A stretch of 64,000 nt of DNA from the NCBI GenBank assembly GCA_942493245.1, contig OW818685.1, positions 5,270,001 through 5,334,000 on the forward strand, read 5' to 3'. How positions within the stretch are numbered: the first letter of the stretch is position 1; every line of letters begins with the position of its first letter. Positions 43,097 through 51,980 of this stretch are shown here, one piece after another. The notes under the pieces were generated by a model. It was not told the DNA's origin. It was given only the letters and a program-made list of their open reading frames with translations, and ran no database searches. Made by a program: the position numbers and the translations under genes. The stretch comes from DAOPYU01 sp942493245. GTDB taxonomy: Bacteria; Sumerlaeota; Sumerlaeia; UBA8349.

Positions 43097-44452
43097 CTAC
43101 AGGCTCCATCCCGCGCGATAGGGCGGGTTGAGGAAGAAATTAGCGTCGGCACAGTTGGGGAATTTCATGTTCTTTGCGTCCCATTCGAGTTTCTGCCCGG
43201 AGAACCGCACGGCGATGATGCCCAGGAGCGCCAGTTCGGTGAGCGGGCCGCCGTAGGAGAAATCGGACCCGGCTTTCTGGCCGTTGCGAATGGCGTCAAT
43301 CCAATCCTGGTGGTGGCTTTTGACCCGCGGCAGGGACGCTGCGGGACGCTTGTATTCCTTCATCTTCGCCTCGGGAATCAGGCGCACGCCACCGGCCCCG
43401 TGCGAGCCGTAGGTGATCACGCCCTTGTCGCCGATCACGGCGGCCCCTGTTTTTTCCATCTTGCGCCCTTCTTCCAGTTCGGGCGGGCGGGGAATCTCGC
43501 GCGTGCCGCTGTGCCAGTTGAGCGTGACGGGACCGCGCTTGTCGGTGGCGGGGAACTCGAACGCGACCTTTTCGCCCCAGGGATAGGCGTCGCCCTGGGT
43601 CTTGAAGTCGTAGTTTTTCGATTCGGCCAGAATTGTTTTCGGCGCGCCGAGATCCAATGCCCAGAACACGGGGTCCACCACGTGGCAGATCCAGTCGCCG
43701 ATGGTGCCGTTGCCGAAGGGAGTCCACCCGCGCCATTTTCCCGGAAGGTAGGCGGGGTGGTAGGGACGCTCTTTGGCCGGACCGAGCCACAGGTTCCAGT
43801 CCAAGGTGCCGGGGACCGGGGGCTTTTCTTTCAGGTTTTCCAATCGCTTAAGTCCGGAATTGATCGCCTCGCACCCGCAGTTGATCGTGTGGACCTTGCC
43901 GATCGCGCCGTCCCAGATCCACTCGCAGAGAATGCGGCACGACTCGAAGGAGTGGCCCTGATTGCCCAGTTGCGAGACGATCTTGTGCTCCTGCGCCGCT
44001 TTCATCAACTCGCGCACTTCGTGGACCGAATGCGCGAGGGGTTTTTCGCAATAGACGTGTTTGCCGCGCTTGATGGCCGCGATGGCCGCCACGGCGTGGG
44101 TGTGGTCGGGCGTAGCGACGACGACAGCGTCTATCTGTTTCTCCACCTCGTCGAGCATTTTGCGGAAGTCTTTGTAGCGTTTGGCGTCCGGGTATTTCTT
44201 GAAGGTGTCCGCCGCCTGGTTGTCATCCACGTCGCACAGAGCCACGATGTTGGCGCCGCCGGTCCCCATGATTTCATGCAGGTCGCTGGCGCCCTGTCCC
44301 CCCACGCCGATGCCGGCCAGGTTGACTTTTTCGTTCGGGGAAACGACCCCGGGGCCTCCGAGCACGTGGCGCGGCACGATGGTGAAGAGCGAGGCGGCGC
44401 CCAGCAGACCGGTAAACTGGCGGCGGGTGAGTTTTTTCGAGACCGATTTCAT
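43097..44452 (-). CDS. Tat-exported Gfo/Idh/MocA family oxidoreductase
   Basis: A 451-residue NAD(P)-dependent oxidoreductase of the Gfo/Idh/MocA family, acting on sugars or inositols. The N-terminus 'KKLTRRQFTGLLGAASLF' is a twin-arginine export signal. 'NLAGIGVGGQGASDLHEI' is the dinucleotide-binding GxGxxG, and 'HVYCEKPLAHSVHEVRELM' is the EKP motif with the catalytic lysine. The C-terminal sheet domain follows ('GNGTIGDWICHVVDPVFWAL'). Tat-exported members of this kind are abundant in Planctomycetota and Verrucomicrobiota. AAAGGAG lies 7 bases before ATG 44452. It heads the minus-strand carbohydrate cluster, so a galacturonate- or rhamnose-derived substrate is plausible. Confidence 0.92.
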   Translation of the reverse strand: MKSVSKKLTRRQFTGLLGAASLFTIVPRHVLGGPGVVSPNEKVNLAGIGVGGQGASDLHEIMGTGGANIVALCDVDDNQAADTFKKYPDAKRYKDFRKMLDEVEKQIDAVVVATPDHTHAVAAIAAIKRGKHVYCEKPLAHSVHEVRELMKAAQEHKIVSQLGNQGHSFESCRILCEWIWDGAIGKVHTINCGCEAINSGLKRLENLKEKPPVPGTLDWNLWLGPAKERPYHPAYLPGKWRGWTPFGNGTIGDWICHVVDPVFWALDLGAPKTILAESKNYDFKTQGDAYPWGEKVAFEFPATDKRGPVTLNWHSGTREIPRPPELEEGRKMEKTGAAVIGDKGVITYGSHGAGGVRLIPEAKMKEYKRPAASLPRVKSHHQDWIDAIRNGQKAGSDFSYGGPLTELALLGIIAVRFSGQKLEWDAKNMKFPNCADANFFLNPPYRAGWSL

Positions 44453-44778
44453 AAGACACTCCTTTGGGTGGGATCTTGAGGTGGCGGCGAACCCGATGCG
44501 GTTGCGCAGGAGGGAAGAGCCGTGTCCAGAAGGACTTGGGATGCGCCTGAACCAGGCGGATGGGCCAATCGGGTGACGATTGGGCGTACAGCGTTTTATC
44601 TGGGGAGTACTATGGGCACGCCCCGGTGGAATTGCAAGCTTCAAAAGCGGGGGAATCTTGCTATTCCAAAGAACTCGTCGTGGTAATACTCAGTCACATT
44701 CAAAATGACACGATCCGGACGGCATCTGGAAACAATCTTCTGAACCTCCGCGAGGATTACGCTTTGAGGAAACGAGCC

Positions 44779-44865
44779 AAATAATTGGACAGGATAACGG
44801 GATTTACAGGATGTGGCGAGATTCGATTCTTATCCTGTCGATCCTGTTATCCTGTCCAATTATTT
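44779..44865. repeat. Hairpin repeat (GGACAGGATAAC type), copy 1
   Basis: The ends AAATAATTGGACAGGATAAC and its complement face each other across a middle with imperfect pairing. The core is the same 73 bases as copy 2 at 45054-45126. The gap 44453-44778 upstream shows nothing I recognise. Confidence 0.85.
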
Positions 44866-45050
44866 GGTGGGTCCTTTGAAAGAGTGTGTGGGTAGATTTT
44901 GGATGAGTTTTTCGCATGAGGGCCAAAACACAATCCCGCTTTTCGTCATTCCCGCGAAAGCGGGAACCCAGATCCGGGACGTTCTGGTTGATCGCGTTTC
45001 CCTTGAGTTTCCCCCCTGTTTACCCACAAATTCTTTTGAAGAGCCAAAAA
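44866..45050 (+). repeat. Dispersed repeat R4 (CGTCATTCCCGCG family), copy 1
   Basis: Runs 'CCTTTGAAAGAGTGTGTGGG' through 'TTTTTCGCATGAGGGCC', the hairpin CGTCATTCCCGCGAAAGCGG, then 'GATCCGGGACGTTCTGGTTG' to 'CCCACAAATTCTTTTGAAGA'. It is collinear with 47198-47478, which carries an extra internal segment. Confidence 0.8.
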
Positions 45051-45053
45051 AAA

Positions 45054-45126
45054 TGGACAGGATAACGGGATTTACAGGATGTGGCGAGATTCGATTCTTA
45101 TCCTGTCGATCCTGTTATCCTGTCCA
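45054..45126. repeat. Hairpin repeat (GGACAGGATAAC type), copy 2
   Basis: Seventy-three bases identical to the core of copy 1, in the same orientation, 275 bases apart, with an R4 repeat between them. The arms TGGACAGGATAAC and its complement close the hairpin. Confidence 0.85.
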
Positions 45127-45253
45127 CTTATTTGGTGCTGTTCTGAAAGTGTGCTTGTCGTTCGTCTCTTTCTGAATTACGAATCGAAGGCGATATGACA
45201 CGCGGCGTTCCCGGCGGGGTACGGAAGAAATATCTGTCGAATCTTTTTCTGCG

Positions 45254-47119
45254 CTACTCGACGTCCGTGACGATATCGGGCCGGGGGATGTTTTTCATTT
45301 CCGCGTCCATGAAAAATCCGAGGTGGGGCGGCTGGTTGTAACCGGCGTTTTGCCAAGCGATGGCGTTGCGATAAACCGGATCGTGCATCAGGGTGTACAT
45401 ACGGTGGCGGGTCGGAATCATGGTCGTGAAAATGCGGAGGGCCGTATTGTCCCGCGTCCGCTCGATGAGTTCCTCGCGCCAGTCGCCGAGGATATCGGCG
45501 CTCAGACAGGGGGTGGATTTGGAGCCGTTATTGGACTGGCACCCCTCGGCGGTAAAAAGCGGGGTTTCCTTACCCCCCTGCCAGTCCCACTTGGTGATCG
45601 TGTTTCCGTTGAGAAGTTCGCTGAGCGGGTCGTCGTCCCAGTAAATAATAAAGTTGGTCGTGCGGGGCGCCGGGCCGATCGCTTTCCCGTGGACGTCGAG
45701 GAGTTCACGCGAACCGCCCCACATTTCGGCGCCGGAGTAGCGCGGATCAATGTCGGCGGCGACTCCGCGCCCGACGTCCCGGCCCGGACCAATCCCAAAA
45801 AGAATCTCGCCGGTTCGGGCGTCGAACAGGGCCGCACCGAAGCCGTTTTCATAACCGCGGACAGGGGCTTCGTTTTCGTGGATCCCCCAGACCTCCAGAC
45901 CCGACCGCGATGGGTCCAGATCGCCGACGTGCAGGGCGTCGCCGTGACGCAGGCGGGTGGTGTAGAGACCCTTGCCGTCGTGGTCCACAGCCATCGCGCC
46001 GTAAACGATCTCATCCTTGCCGTCGCCATCCACGTCGGCGACGCTGAGGTTGTGATTGCCCATTCCGGCCAGTTCCGGGTACCCCTTGTCGGTGTCGAAG
46101 ACCCAGCGCGAGGTCAGCTGGCCGCCGCGCCAGTCCCACGCGGCCAGGACCGACCGTCCGTAAATGCCGCGGCACATGACAACACTGGGCAATTTTCCAT
46201 CGAGCCAGGCCGCGCAGGCCAGGAACCGGTCCGCTCGATTGCCGATCCGGTCATTTCCACCGTTTCCGCCGACTCCGCCCCAACCGCCGAGGTTGCCCCG
46301 GGGCGGGATATAATCCGCGGTCGCGAGGGCCGCGCCGGTGGCGCCATTGAAAACAGTAAAGAACTCGGGACCTTCGATGATCCGGCCATTGGGGTCGCGC
46401 CAGTCCTTACCGGGGTCGCCGACGACCTTACCTTGTCCGTCGCGGGCGCCATCGGCGGTCTTGCAGCAGAACTCGGCTTTGCCGTCTCCGTCCAGATCCA
46501 GAACGATGAACTGGTTGTAGTGAGCCCCCTCCCGGATATTCTGGCCCAGGTTGATTTCCCACAGGAATGTGCCATCCAGCTTGTAGGCCTGAAAGATCGG
46601 ATTGCTGCAAAAACCCTGGCCGGCGCCATCAATTCCACGCCCCACCTGATGCAGCACGATTTCATAGGCGCCGTCCCCGTCCAGATCGCCCACCGAGGCG
46701 TCGTTGGGTTGATAGCCCTGGGGGGTGCGAAGGGGGATTTCGAGGTACGGGCGCGCGTCCGGTTTGAGCGTCCACGGTCGGCTGGCCTCCCTCTCTTTCT
46801 TGTCCAGGACCGGTTTGACGAACCAGGAAAGAGTCTGGCTCGTGGGGGTATTTTCATCGAGAAAACAGGTCGCGCCCGTCAACGGCTCCTTGTTGAGCCG
46901 AACCGCCTCGCCGTCGCCGGTTTTGCGATAGAGGTTGAAGGCGATCCCCTCCGGGTCGTTTCCGAACAGACGCCACGAAACGAAAACCTTCCCGCCTCCC
47001 TCGTTGACCGCCACGACCCCGCGGTCGAGTTTCTCCATCCGTCTTTGCGCATGGGCTTCCGATGCCATCAGAAACCCCATCAGAGCGGCCACCAACAGGA
47101 TCGGGATTTTATTGCGCAT
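45254..47119 (-). CDS. Rhamnogalacturonan lyase (PL11-type)
   Basis: A 621-residue secreted lyase of polysaccharide lyase family 11 (YesW/YesX relatives), which cleaves the rhamnogalacturonan-I backbone of pectin by beta-elimination. The signal peptide is 1-24 ('MRNKIPILLVAALMGFLMAS', EAHAQ). The N-terminal 'KLDRGVVAVNEGGGKVFVSW' is the family's opening. A beta-propeller follows with calcium loops DLDGDGAYE, DLDGDGKAE and DVDGDGKDE, plus 'NHNLSVADVDGDGKDEIVYG' and 'SADILGDWREELIERT'. Length matches the family. AAAGGA precedes ATG 47119. It belongs with the esterase and glycosidase genes downstream in the cluster. Confidence 0.93.
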   Translation of the reverse strand: MRNKIPILLVAALMGFLMASEAHAQRRMEKLDRGVVAVNEGGGKVFVSWRLFGNDPEGIAFNLYRKTGDGEAVRLNKEPLTGATCFLDENTPTSQTLSWFVKPVLDKKEREASRPWTLKPDARPYLEIPLRTPQGYQPNDASVGDLDGDGAYEIVLHQVGRGIDGAGQGFCSNPIFQAYKLDGTFLWEINLGQNIREGAHYNQFIVLDLDGDGKAEFCCKTADGARDGQGKVVGDPGKDWRDPNGRIIEGPEFFTVFNGATGAALATADYIPPRGNLGGWGGVGGNGGNDRIGNRADRFLACAAWLDGKLPSVVMCRGIYGRSVLAAWDWRGGQLTSRWVFDTDKGYPELAGMGNHNLSVADVDGDGKDEIVYGAMAVDHDGKGLYTTRLRHGDALHVGDLDPSRSGLEVWGIHENEAPVRGYENGFGAALFDARTGEILFGIGPGRDVGRGVAADIDPRYSGAEMWGGSRELLDVHGKAIGPAPRTTNFIIYWDDDPLSELLNGNTITKWDWQGGKETPLFTAEGCQSNNGSKSTPCLSADILGDWREELIERTRDNTALRIFTTMIPTRHRMYTLMHDPVYRNAIAWQNAGYNQPPHLGFFMDAEMKNIPRPDIVTDVE

Positions 47120-47197
47120 CGGACTTTTCCTTTCGCCATTTTCCATTTCAGGGACAGGATCTTCCGGATGCGAAAACACCGGTTAATCCTGTTGGTT

Positions 47198-47478
47198 CTT
47201 TGAAAGAATTTGTGGGTAGATTCTGGATGTGTTTTTCGCATGGGGGCCAAAACACCATCCCACTTTTCGTCATTCCCGCGAAAGCGGGAACCCAGATCCG
47301 GGACGTTCTGGTTGATCGCGTTTCCCTTGGGTTTCCCCCCTGTTTTCCCGTTCGCGCTACTCTGGGTCCCCGCGTTCGCGGGGATGACGAACGGGGACGA
47401 GAATCGGGAGATTCGGGCAGAGGAAGAGTCAACAAGATGAACGTCCCCCCTGTTTACCCACAAATTCTTTTGAAGAGG
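47198..47478 (+). repeat. Dispersed repeat R4, copy 2
   Basis: Collinear with 44866-45050, with an added segment (about 47342-47450) holding CCCCGCGTTCGCGGGGATGA, the second end of the family. It fills most of the gap between the PL11 and esterase genes. Confidence 0.8.
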
Positions 47479-47510
47479 CATCCTGTTCTCCTGTCCTGAC
47501 CGAACACGGT

Positions 47511-49046
47511 TCACCACGTATCGGTGCGGAAGGGCGAGGCAGGCAGGTCGGCCCGGTTGTACAGGTTCGCCGCCGGATTGTTGGCCCAGCCGTAGCGAAC
47601 CGCGACGGGTTTCGCCACCTCCGGACTGGAGACAACCACGCTGTCCCCGTCAATCTTCGCGTCCGCCCAGATGAATTTCTGGTCCTCGCCCGCGAGAACA
47701 AACCCGGTGAGTTTGTCGCCTCTGGCCACCAGACCGCCGTTGACCTCTTTGAATTTTACCCGCACAACATTCCCCTCCACAACCATTGAATCGTACAACG
47801 GACCGGAACAGGGAATCTTCTCCCCGTAAACCAGCGTGCGGGCAACCAGACCGAGGCGCCGCCCCACTTCCTGTTTGTTCTTGGGGTGGACGTTCGCCGC
47901 ATCGCCAATGTCAAGGGTCACCGCCATTCCGGTTTTGGGCAAACGCAAGGTCTGGAGCTGTCCCTCGCGAACCCGCGCGGTGGCGCTGCGGTTGTTGGGG
48001 TCGGTCTGGGGTTTTTCATTGTTGGCGAGCTGAACGTAAAGGAAGGGAAAATCTCCCTGTCCCCAACGCGCGCGCCAATCCTGAATCAGGGTTTCCATCA
48101 ACATGAAATAACGGTCGGCGGTGGGGCCGTTGGATTCCCCCTGGTACCAGAGAGCGCCGCGAATGGCATAGGGAATCAACGGGGCGATCATGCCGTTGTA
48201 GAGGACGCTGGGGTTGTGCTGGTCCTGGTGGGGATCCTTGAGGGGCCGTTTGCGCGAAGTTTTCGGATCGGTCGTCGTGGGCGGTTGATCGCCCGCTTCG
48301 AGTCGGGCTTTATCGTAGGTCTGGCACTTGGCGGCGTAGGCGTCCAGCAGATCCTTGAGTTCGGGACGTTTCTCGAGCGCGGAACGGCTGGCCCAGGCCT
48401 CGGCGGTGCTGGCGCCGTACGTGGTGACGAGCAATCCGATCGGGACGCCCAATTTCTGGTGGAGTTCGCGTCCGGTGAAGTAGGCCGTGGCGGAGAACTC
48501 GCCCACGGTCTCGGGCGAACAGGGAATCCAGGCGCCCTCGGTATCCGTCTGGGCCTCATCTTTCATGTTGAGCACCACGTAATACTGCCGGATTTTGGGG
48601 AACCGGGCCTGGGCCACTTCCTCTGCCTCGTTGTCCACCCCGCACCAGTAACGGGAGCCTTTGGCCACGCGCATGTCCATGTTCGACTGCCCGCTGCAAA
48701 GCCAGACCTCGCCGACGAGAATATCGCTCAGGGTCAGGGTGTTCTTGCCCTTGACTGTCAGGGTGAGCGGATCGCCTACTTTCAACGGATCGATCTGAAC
48801 GGTCCACTTCCCGCTCGCGTCCGCGGTGACGGTTTTTTCCTGACCCGCGAGGGTAACCGAGACCGTTTCTCCCGGGTCCGCCCATCCCCAGATGGGCGCC
48901 GGAACATCGCGTTGCAGAACCATGTGGTCCGAGAAGAGTCTGGGGAGTTTGACGTCGGCGTGAGCGCTGACCGCCAGGAAAAGGAACAAGGCTCCCATGG
49001 TCCAGGTCCGATGGACCGATTTGAGGGAGGAGCTGAATGATTGCAT
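47511..49046 (-). CDS. Secreted sialate/polysaccharide O-acetylesterase (SASA family)
   Basis: A 511-residue exported SGNH-type acetylesterase annotated in relatives as sialate O-acetylesterase. The signal peptide ends near 'LFLFLAVSAHA'. A beta-sandwich ('LFSDHMVLQRDVPAPIWGWA') precedes the catalytic domain. That domain carries 'EVWLCSGQSNMDMRV' (Ser121), 'GALWYQGESN' (oxyanion/Gly-Glu block) and 'DIGDAANVHPKNKQEVGRRL' (Asp-His dyad). In pectin clusters this family removes acetyl groups from rhamnogalacturonan, which exposes it to the lyase; that is the likely role here. AAGGAA lies 10 bases before the ATG. Confidence 0.92.
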   Translation of the reverse strand: MQSFSSSLKSVHRTWTMGALFLFLAVSAHADVKLPRLFSDHMVLQRDVPAPIWGWADPGETVSVTLAGQEKTVTADASGKWTVQIDPLKVGDPLTLTVKGKNTLTLSDILVGEVWLCSGQSNMDMRVAKGSRYWCGVDNEAEEVAQARFPKIRQYYVVLNMKDEAQTDTEGAWIPCSPETVGEFSATAYFTGRELHQKLGVPIGLLVTTYGASTAEAWASRSALEKRPELKDLLDAYAAKCQTYDKARLEAGDQPPTTTDPKTSRKRPLKDPHQDQHNPSVLYNGMIAPLIPYAIRGALWYQGESNGPTADRYFMLMETLIQDWRARWGQGDFPFLYVQLANNEKPQTDPNNRSATARVREGQLQTLRLPKTGMAVTLDIGDAANVHPKNKQEVGRRLGLVARTLVYGEKIPCSGPLYDSMVVEGNVVRVKFKEVNGGLVARGDKLTGFVLAGEDQKFIWADAKIDGDSVVVSSPEVAKPVAVRYGWANNPAANLYNRADLPASPFRTDTW

Positions 49047-49117
49047 TATCTGAATTCCTTCTCTCTAATCGTGGGTTGAATCTCGACGCTCCGTTTTCCG
49101 ATATCATGAACCCGCTT

Positions 49118-49303
49118 ACAGGAACTCCTCGTTGTCTATTGTGTCGTTTTTGTTCGAGGCAAACAGAAACCTTTTCTCCGTCATCCCCGCGAACGCGGGG
49201 ACCCAGGGGAGCGCGAACCCGAGGCAAGGAAGCCGTTCAGGGCCTGGAGGAATCAAAACAGAGTGTCCCGGATCTGGGTTCCCGCTTCCGCGGGAATGAC
49301 GAA
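49118..49303 (-). repeat. Dispersed repeat R4, copy 3 (inverted)
   Basis: Starts with the CAGGAACTCCTCGTTGTCTA end that resembles the MITE-like element, then CGTCATCCCCGCGAACGCGG (49179) and, in reverse, CCCGCTTCCGCGGGAATGAC (to about 49303). Orientation is opposite to the other copies. Confidence 0.7.
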
Positions 49304-49369
49304 TAGGGGGAACCCTGAATAACCCCATAAAACCAGGGGAAGCACGCAGCGAGGGGTTCCTGAACCCGC

Positions 49370-51511
49370 TTATTCCGTCCCCTTGAATTCCTTGGCAACC
49401 TTGAGCGTTTCGCCGGTGTCTTCCATTTCGAAAATACGCGGCTGCGCGCCGCGGTCGTTGGGAGCATGCAGAACCATCATCAGTTTCCCCTCGAAGGAGG
49501 TGAACAACATCCCGTGTCCCCCATCTTTATCGAACAGCGGTTCGACCTGGTGTTTCCACGGTCCGGCCAGTTTTCCGGAATCCGAAATGGCGATCCCCTC
49601 GGTGTATCCTCCTGGGCTGTAGCTGGCCCAGATCATGAACAGTTTGCCCGATTTGCTGGTGTACAGGCTGGGACCATCCGTCACGTTGTTTCCCATCTTC
49701 TCGTCGGTTTTGCTCCAGGGCGCCGCGCTGGCGTGGAACAATTTGAACGGTTCGCCCGTGGCTTCCGACAGGTCGTCCTTGAGCGGGATCGCCTCGATCG
49801 TGCCATTGACCACCTGCACCCATTCATGCGCGAAAACCATGTAGGGTTTCCCGTCCTCGACCCACAGCGTACCGTCCAGTGTCATCATGTCTGTTGGGGG
49901 AGTCGAGTGGTTCAGAAACGCCTTGAACGGCCCGGTGGGCGAATCGCTGACGAGCACCGCCGAGCCACGGGTCACGCGGCCCGCGCGCTCCCAGTTGCGC
50001 CACTGTTCCGGCAACTTGTTGCGGGTGTTGAAGGTCAGGAACAGGTAGTACTTCTCCTGGTAGGCATGCAGTTCGGGCGCCCAGATTCCGGTCGTCTTGA
50101 TGTCGCCCCAGATGTCGGACGGCGGGGTGAAGATGATTTTCGGTCCCTGCCAGGTCTTGAGGTCCTTGCTGGTGTAAGTCCGGACGTTGCCGAAACCCGA
50201 ACCCACCATATAATAGGTTTTTGAGGCCGGATCGGGCAGGATACAGACATCGCGCATCCGGATTTCCGACAGATTCAGAGTGCGGGAGGTCGTGTCCATC
50301 TCCCGCCGGGGTTGCGCAGTTTGAGCGACTGGCGACGCCGCGGATTCCGCGGGCGCGGGAACCGGCTGCCGGGTGCGGGCGCTTTGAAGATCGCGATCCA
50401 GAGCCGCGCCATCGAAGGGCACGACGAGCACTTTGCTGCCGTGGGTGTCGTTGCCCTGGTCCTGATCCTTCTCGACGTCAATGGGCGCGAACGTGAACGC
50501 CTTGACGTGGCCGTCCTCGATGTAAACTCCCGGACGCTCGATTTTATTCCAGTGGTTGACGGTGCCATCGGTATAGCGCAGGAAATCCGTGGTCGGGTCG
50601 TACGCGATGCCCTGGTAAGTCCAGTCGTTGATCCCATCTACAGACGTCAGATGGAACGCCTTGCGATTGCTCCAACTGTTCACGACGATGTGATAAAGCC
50701 CGCCGCTGTGCCAGATCACGGGGTCTTCCAGGTTTTGCAGGGTGGGCAAGTCCTTGATCCTGGGATAAATCGGGGGACCCTGGATCTTGTAGGGTCCAAG
50801 AATGCCGTCCTTGCTGAGCCAGATGGCGCCTGAGCGCGGCACAATCATGTAATCGCCATCGGGGCGGACCATGATGCTGACATTGGACATCGCGCCATCG
50901 CGGGGATTGAAGCCGTTGGCCTCGACCTTAAGTTGGCCGAGGCGCTCCCACGGGCCGTCCAGGGATTTGGAGACGAAGACGTCGCCCGGACGGGTCTCGC
51001 TGACCACGACGGCATAGCGGCCGTCGGGCATGACGAGCGCGGTGACGTTGTGCCCCTTGCCTCCCTGGTTGTCGGGCCAGCACATCCCCTTGTCGGTGTA
51101 AGGCCCAAACAGATTGTCGCTGACCGCATGGACGGCCACCGAACCGAACCAGCCGTTATGCCCCCGGGCCTGATCCCAGCGGCTGGCGAACATGTGGTAT
51201 TTGCCGTCGGGAGCCTTGATGATCTGGCCATCCCAGTAACACCACTGCTTGAGGGTGAGATCCTCCAGGCCGTTCCTGGGATCGCGCGGCAAAACCCCGG
51301 GGTCGCCCCAAGCGTCCTTGACCAGGGAACTGATGATCGGCATCGGCTGGAAATAGTCAATGAGGGGCTTGCCAACGGACGGAGCCGCTTGGGCCACGCT
51401 GGCTTTTGTTTCCTGCGCCAGACCGCTGGCGGCCAGCGCCCAGCAGGCCAGCCCCATCAAGACGATGGACAAACGGAAAGCCGGAAGGCGACGTGCATCG
51501 CGGGGGAACAT
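49370..51511 (-). CDS. Secreted double-domain GH43-type glycosidase
   Basis: A 713-residue exported protein made of two five-bladed glycosidase domains. After the signal peptide ('LSIVLMGLACWALAASGLAQ') the first domain (about 45-400) contains 'QWCYWDGQIIKAPDGKYHMF', 'NLEDPVIWHSGGLYHIVV' and 'GVYIEDGHVKAFTFAP'. After a Pro/Ala linker, the second (about 425-710) is a clear GH43: 'RMRDVCILPDPASKTYYMVG', 'GIWAPELHAYQEKYYLF', 'MTLDGTLWVEDGKPYMVF' and 'TDGPSLYTSKSGKLFMIW'. GH43 enzymes cleave arabinan, xylan and related side chains. The N-terminal half is more distant and may be another clan GH-F family. AAGGAG lies 9 bases upstream. Confidence 0.88.
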   Translation of the reverse strand: MFPRDARRLPAFRLSIVLMGLACWALAASGLAQETKASVAQAAPSVGKPLIDYFQPMPIISSLVKDAWGDPGVLPRDPRNGLEDLTLKQWCYWDGQIIKAPDGKYHMFASRWDQARGHNGWFGSVAVHAVSDNLFGPYTDKGMCWPDNQGGKGHNVTALVMPDGRYAVVVSETRPGDVFVSKSLDGPWERLGQLKVEANGFNPRDGAMSNVSIMVRPDGDYMIVPRSGAIWLSKDGILGPYKIQGPPIYPRIKDLPTLQNLEDPVIWHSGGLYHIVVNSWSNRKAFHLTSVDGINDWTYQGIAYDPTTDFLRYTDGTVNHWNKIERPGVYIEDGHVKAFTFAPIDVEKDQDQGNDTHGSKVLVVPFDGAALDRDLQSARTRQPVPAPAESAASPVAQTAQPRREMDTTSRTLNLSEIRMRDVCILPDPASKTYYMVGSGFGNVRTYTSKDLKTWQGPKIIFTPPSDIWGDIKTTGIWAPELHAYQEKYYLFLTFNTRNKLPEQWRNWERAGRVTRGSAVLVSDSPTGPFKAFLNHSTPPTDMMTLDGTLWVEDGKPYMVFAHEWVQVVNGTIEAIPLKDDLSEATGEPFKLFHASAAPWSKTDEKMGNNVTDGPSLYTSKSGKLFMIWASYSPGGYTEGIAISDSGKLAGPWKHQVEPLFDKDGGHGMLFTSFEGKLMMVLHAPNDRGAQPRIFEMEDTGETLKVAKEFKGTE

Positions 51512-51546
51512 GTGAAATCTCCTTCTATCGTAATTTTATGTAACCA

Positions 51547-51764
51547 GAGCCTTTTGCAAAAGTATGGGGTAAACGGCGACAAAGTCGGGTTGATCGTTCT
51601 GAATGTTTTTTTACATTCGGGTTAAACGCAATCCAACTTTTCGTCATTCCCGCGAAAGCGGGAACCCTGATCTGGGACGTTCGGGTTGATTGCGTTTCCC
51701 CTTGAGTTTCCTCCCTGTTTTCCCGTTCGCGCGCCTCTGGGTCCCCGCGTTCGCGGGGATGACA
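51547..51764 (+). repeat. Dispersed repeat R4, copy 4
   Basis: Begins 'CCAGAGCCTTTTGCAAAAG', runs through 'TTTTTTTACATTCGGGTTAA' to CGTCATTCCCGCGAAAGCGG and ends CCGCGTTCGCGGGGATGACA. The first 110 bases are collinear with the copy at 55363. Confidence 0.8.
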
Positions 51765-51980
51765 AAAGGGGGACGAGGGCCGGGAGGTTTAAGTCGCAAG
51801 ATCAGAGAAGGATACACCCTCAATGCTCACCTGAAAATCGAGCCACTCGACGACTTTTGCAAAAGGCACACCAGTTTGAGTCAAATCCTGATCATACGAC
51901 GGCGCCAGGAAGGGACCGTTTGCAAACCGGGCGCCGTATCAGTTGGATGTGGAAGGCGGTTGATTGTTACCCGAGTCCCG

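Noticed and set aside
44779..45126. CRISPR-like array
   Set aside because: Only two repeats, each a self-complementary hairpin, with a known dispersed repeat as the supposed spacer; no cas genes. The other repeat families also lack regular spacing.
45323..47203. Plus-strand frame of 626 codons
   Set aside because: Antisense to the PL11 lyase; the minus-strand reading carries all the family motifs.
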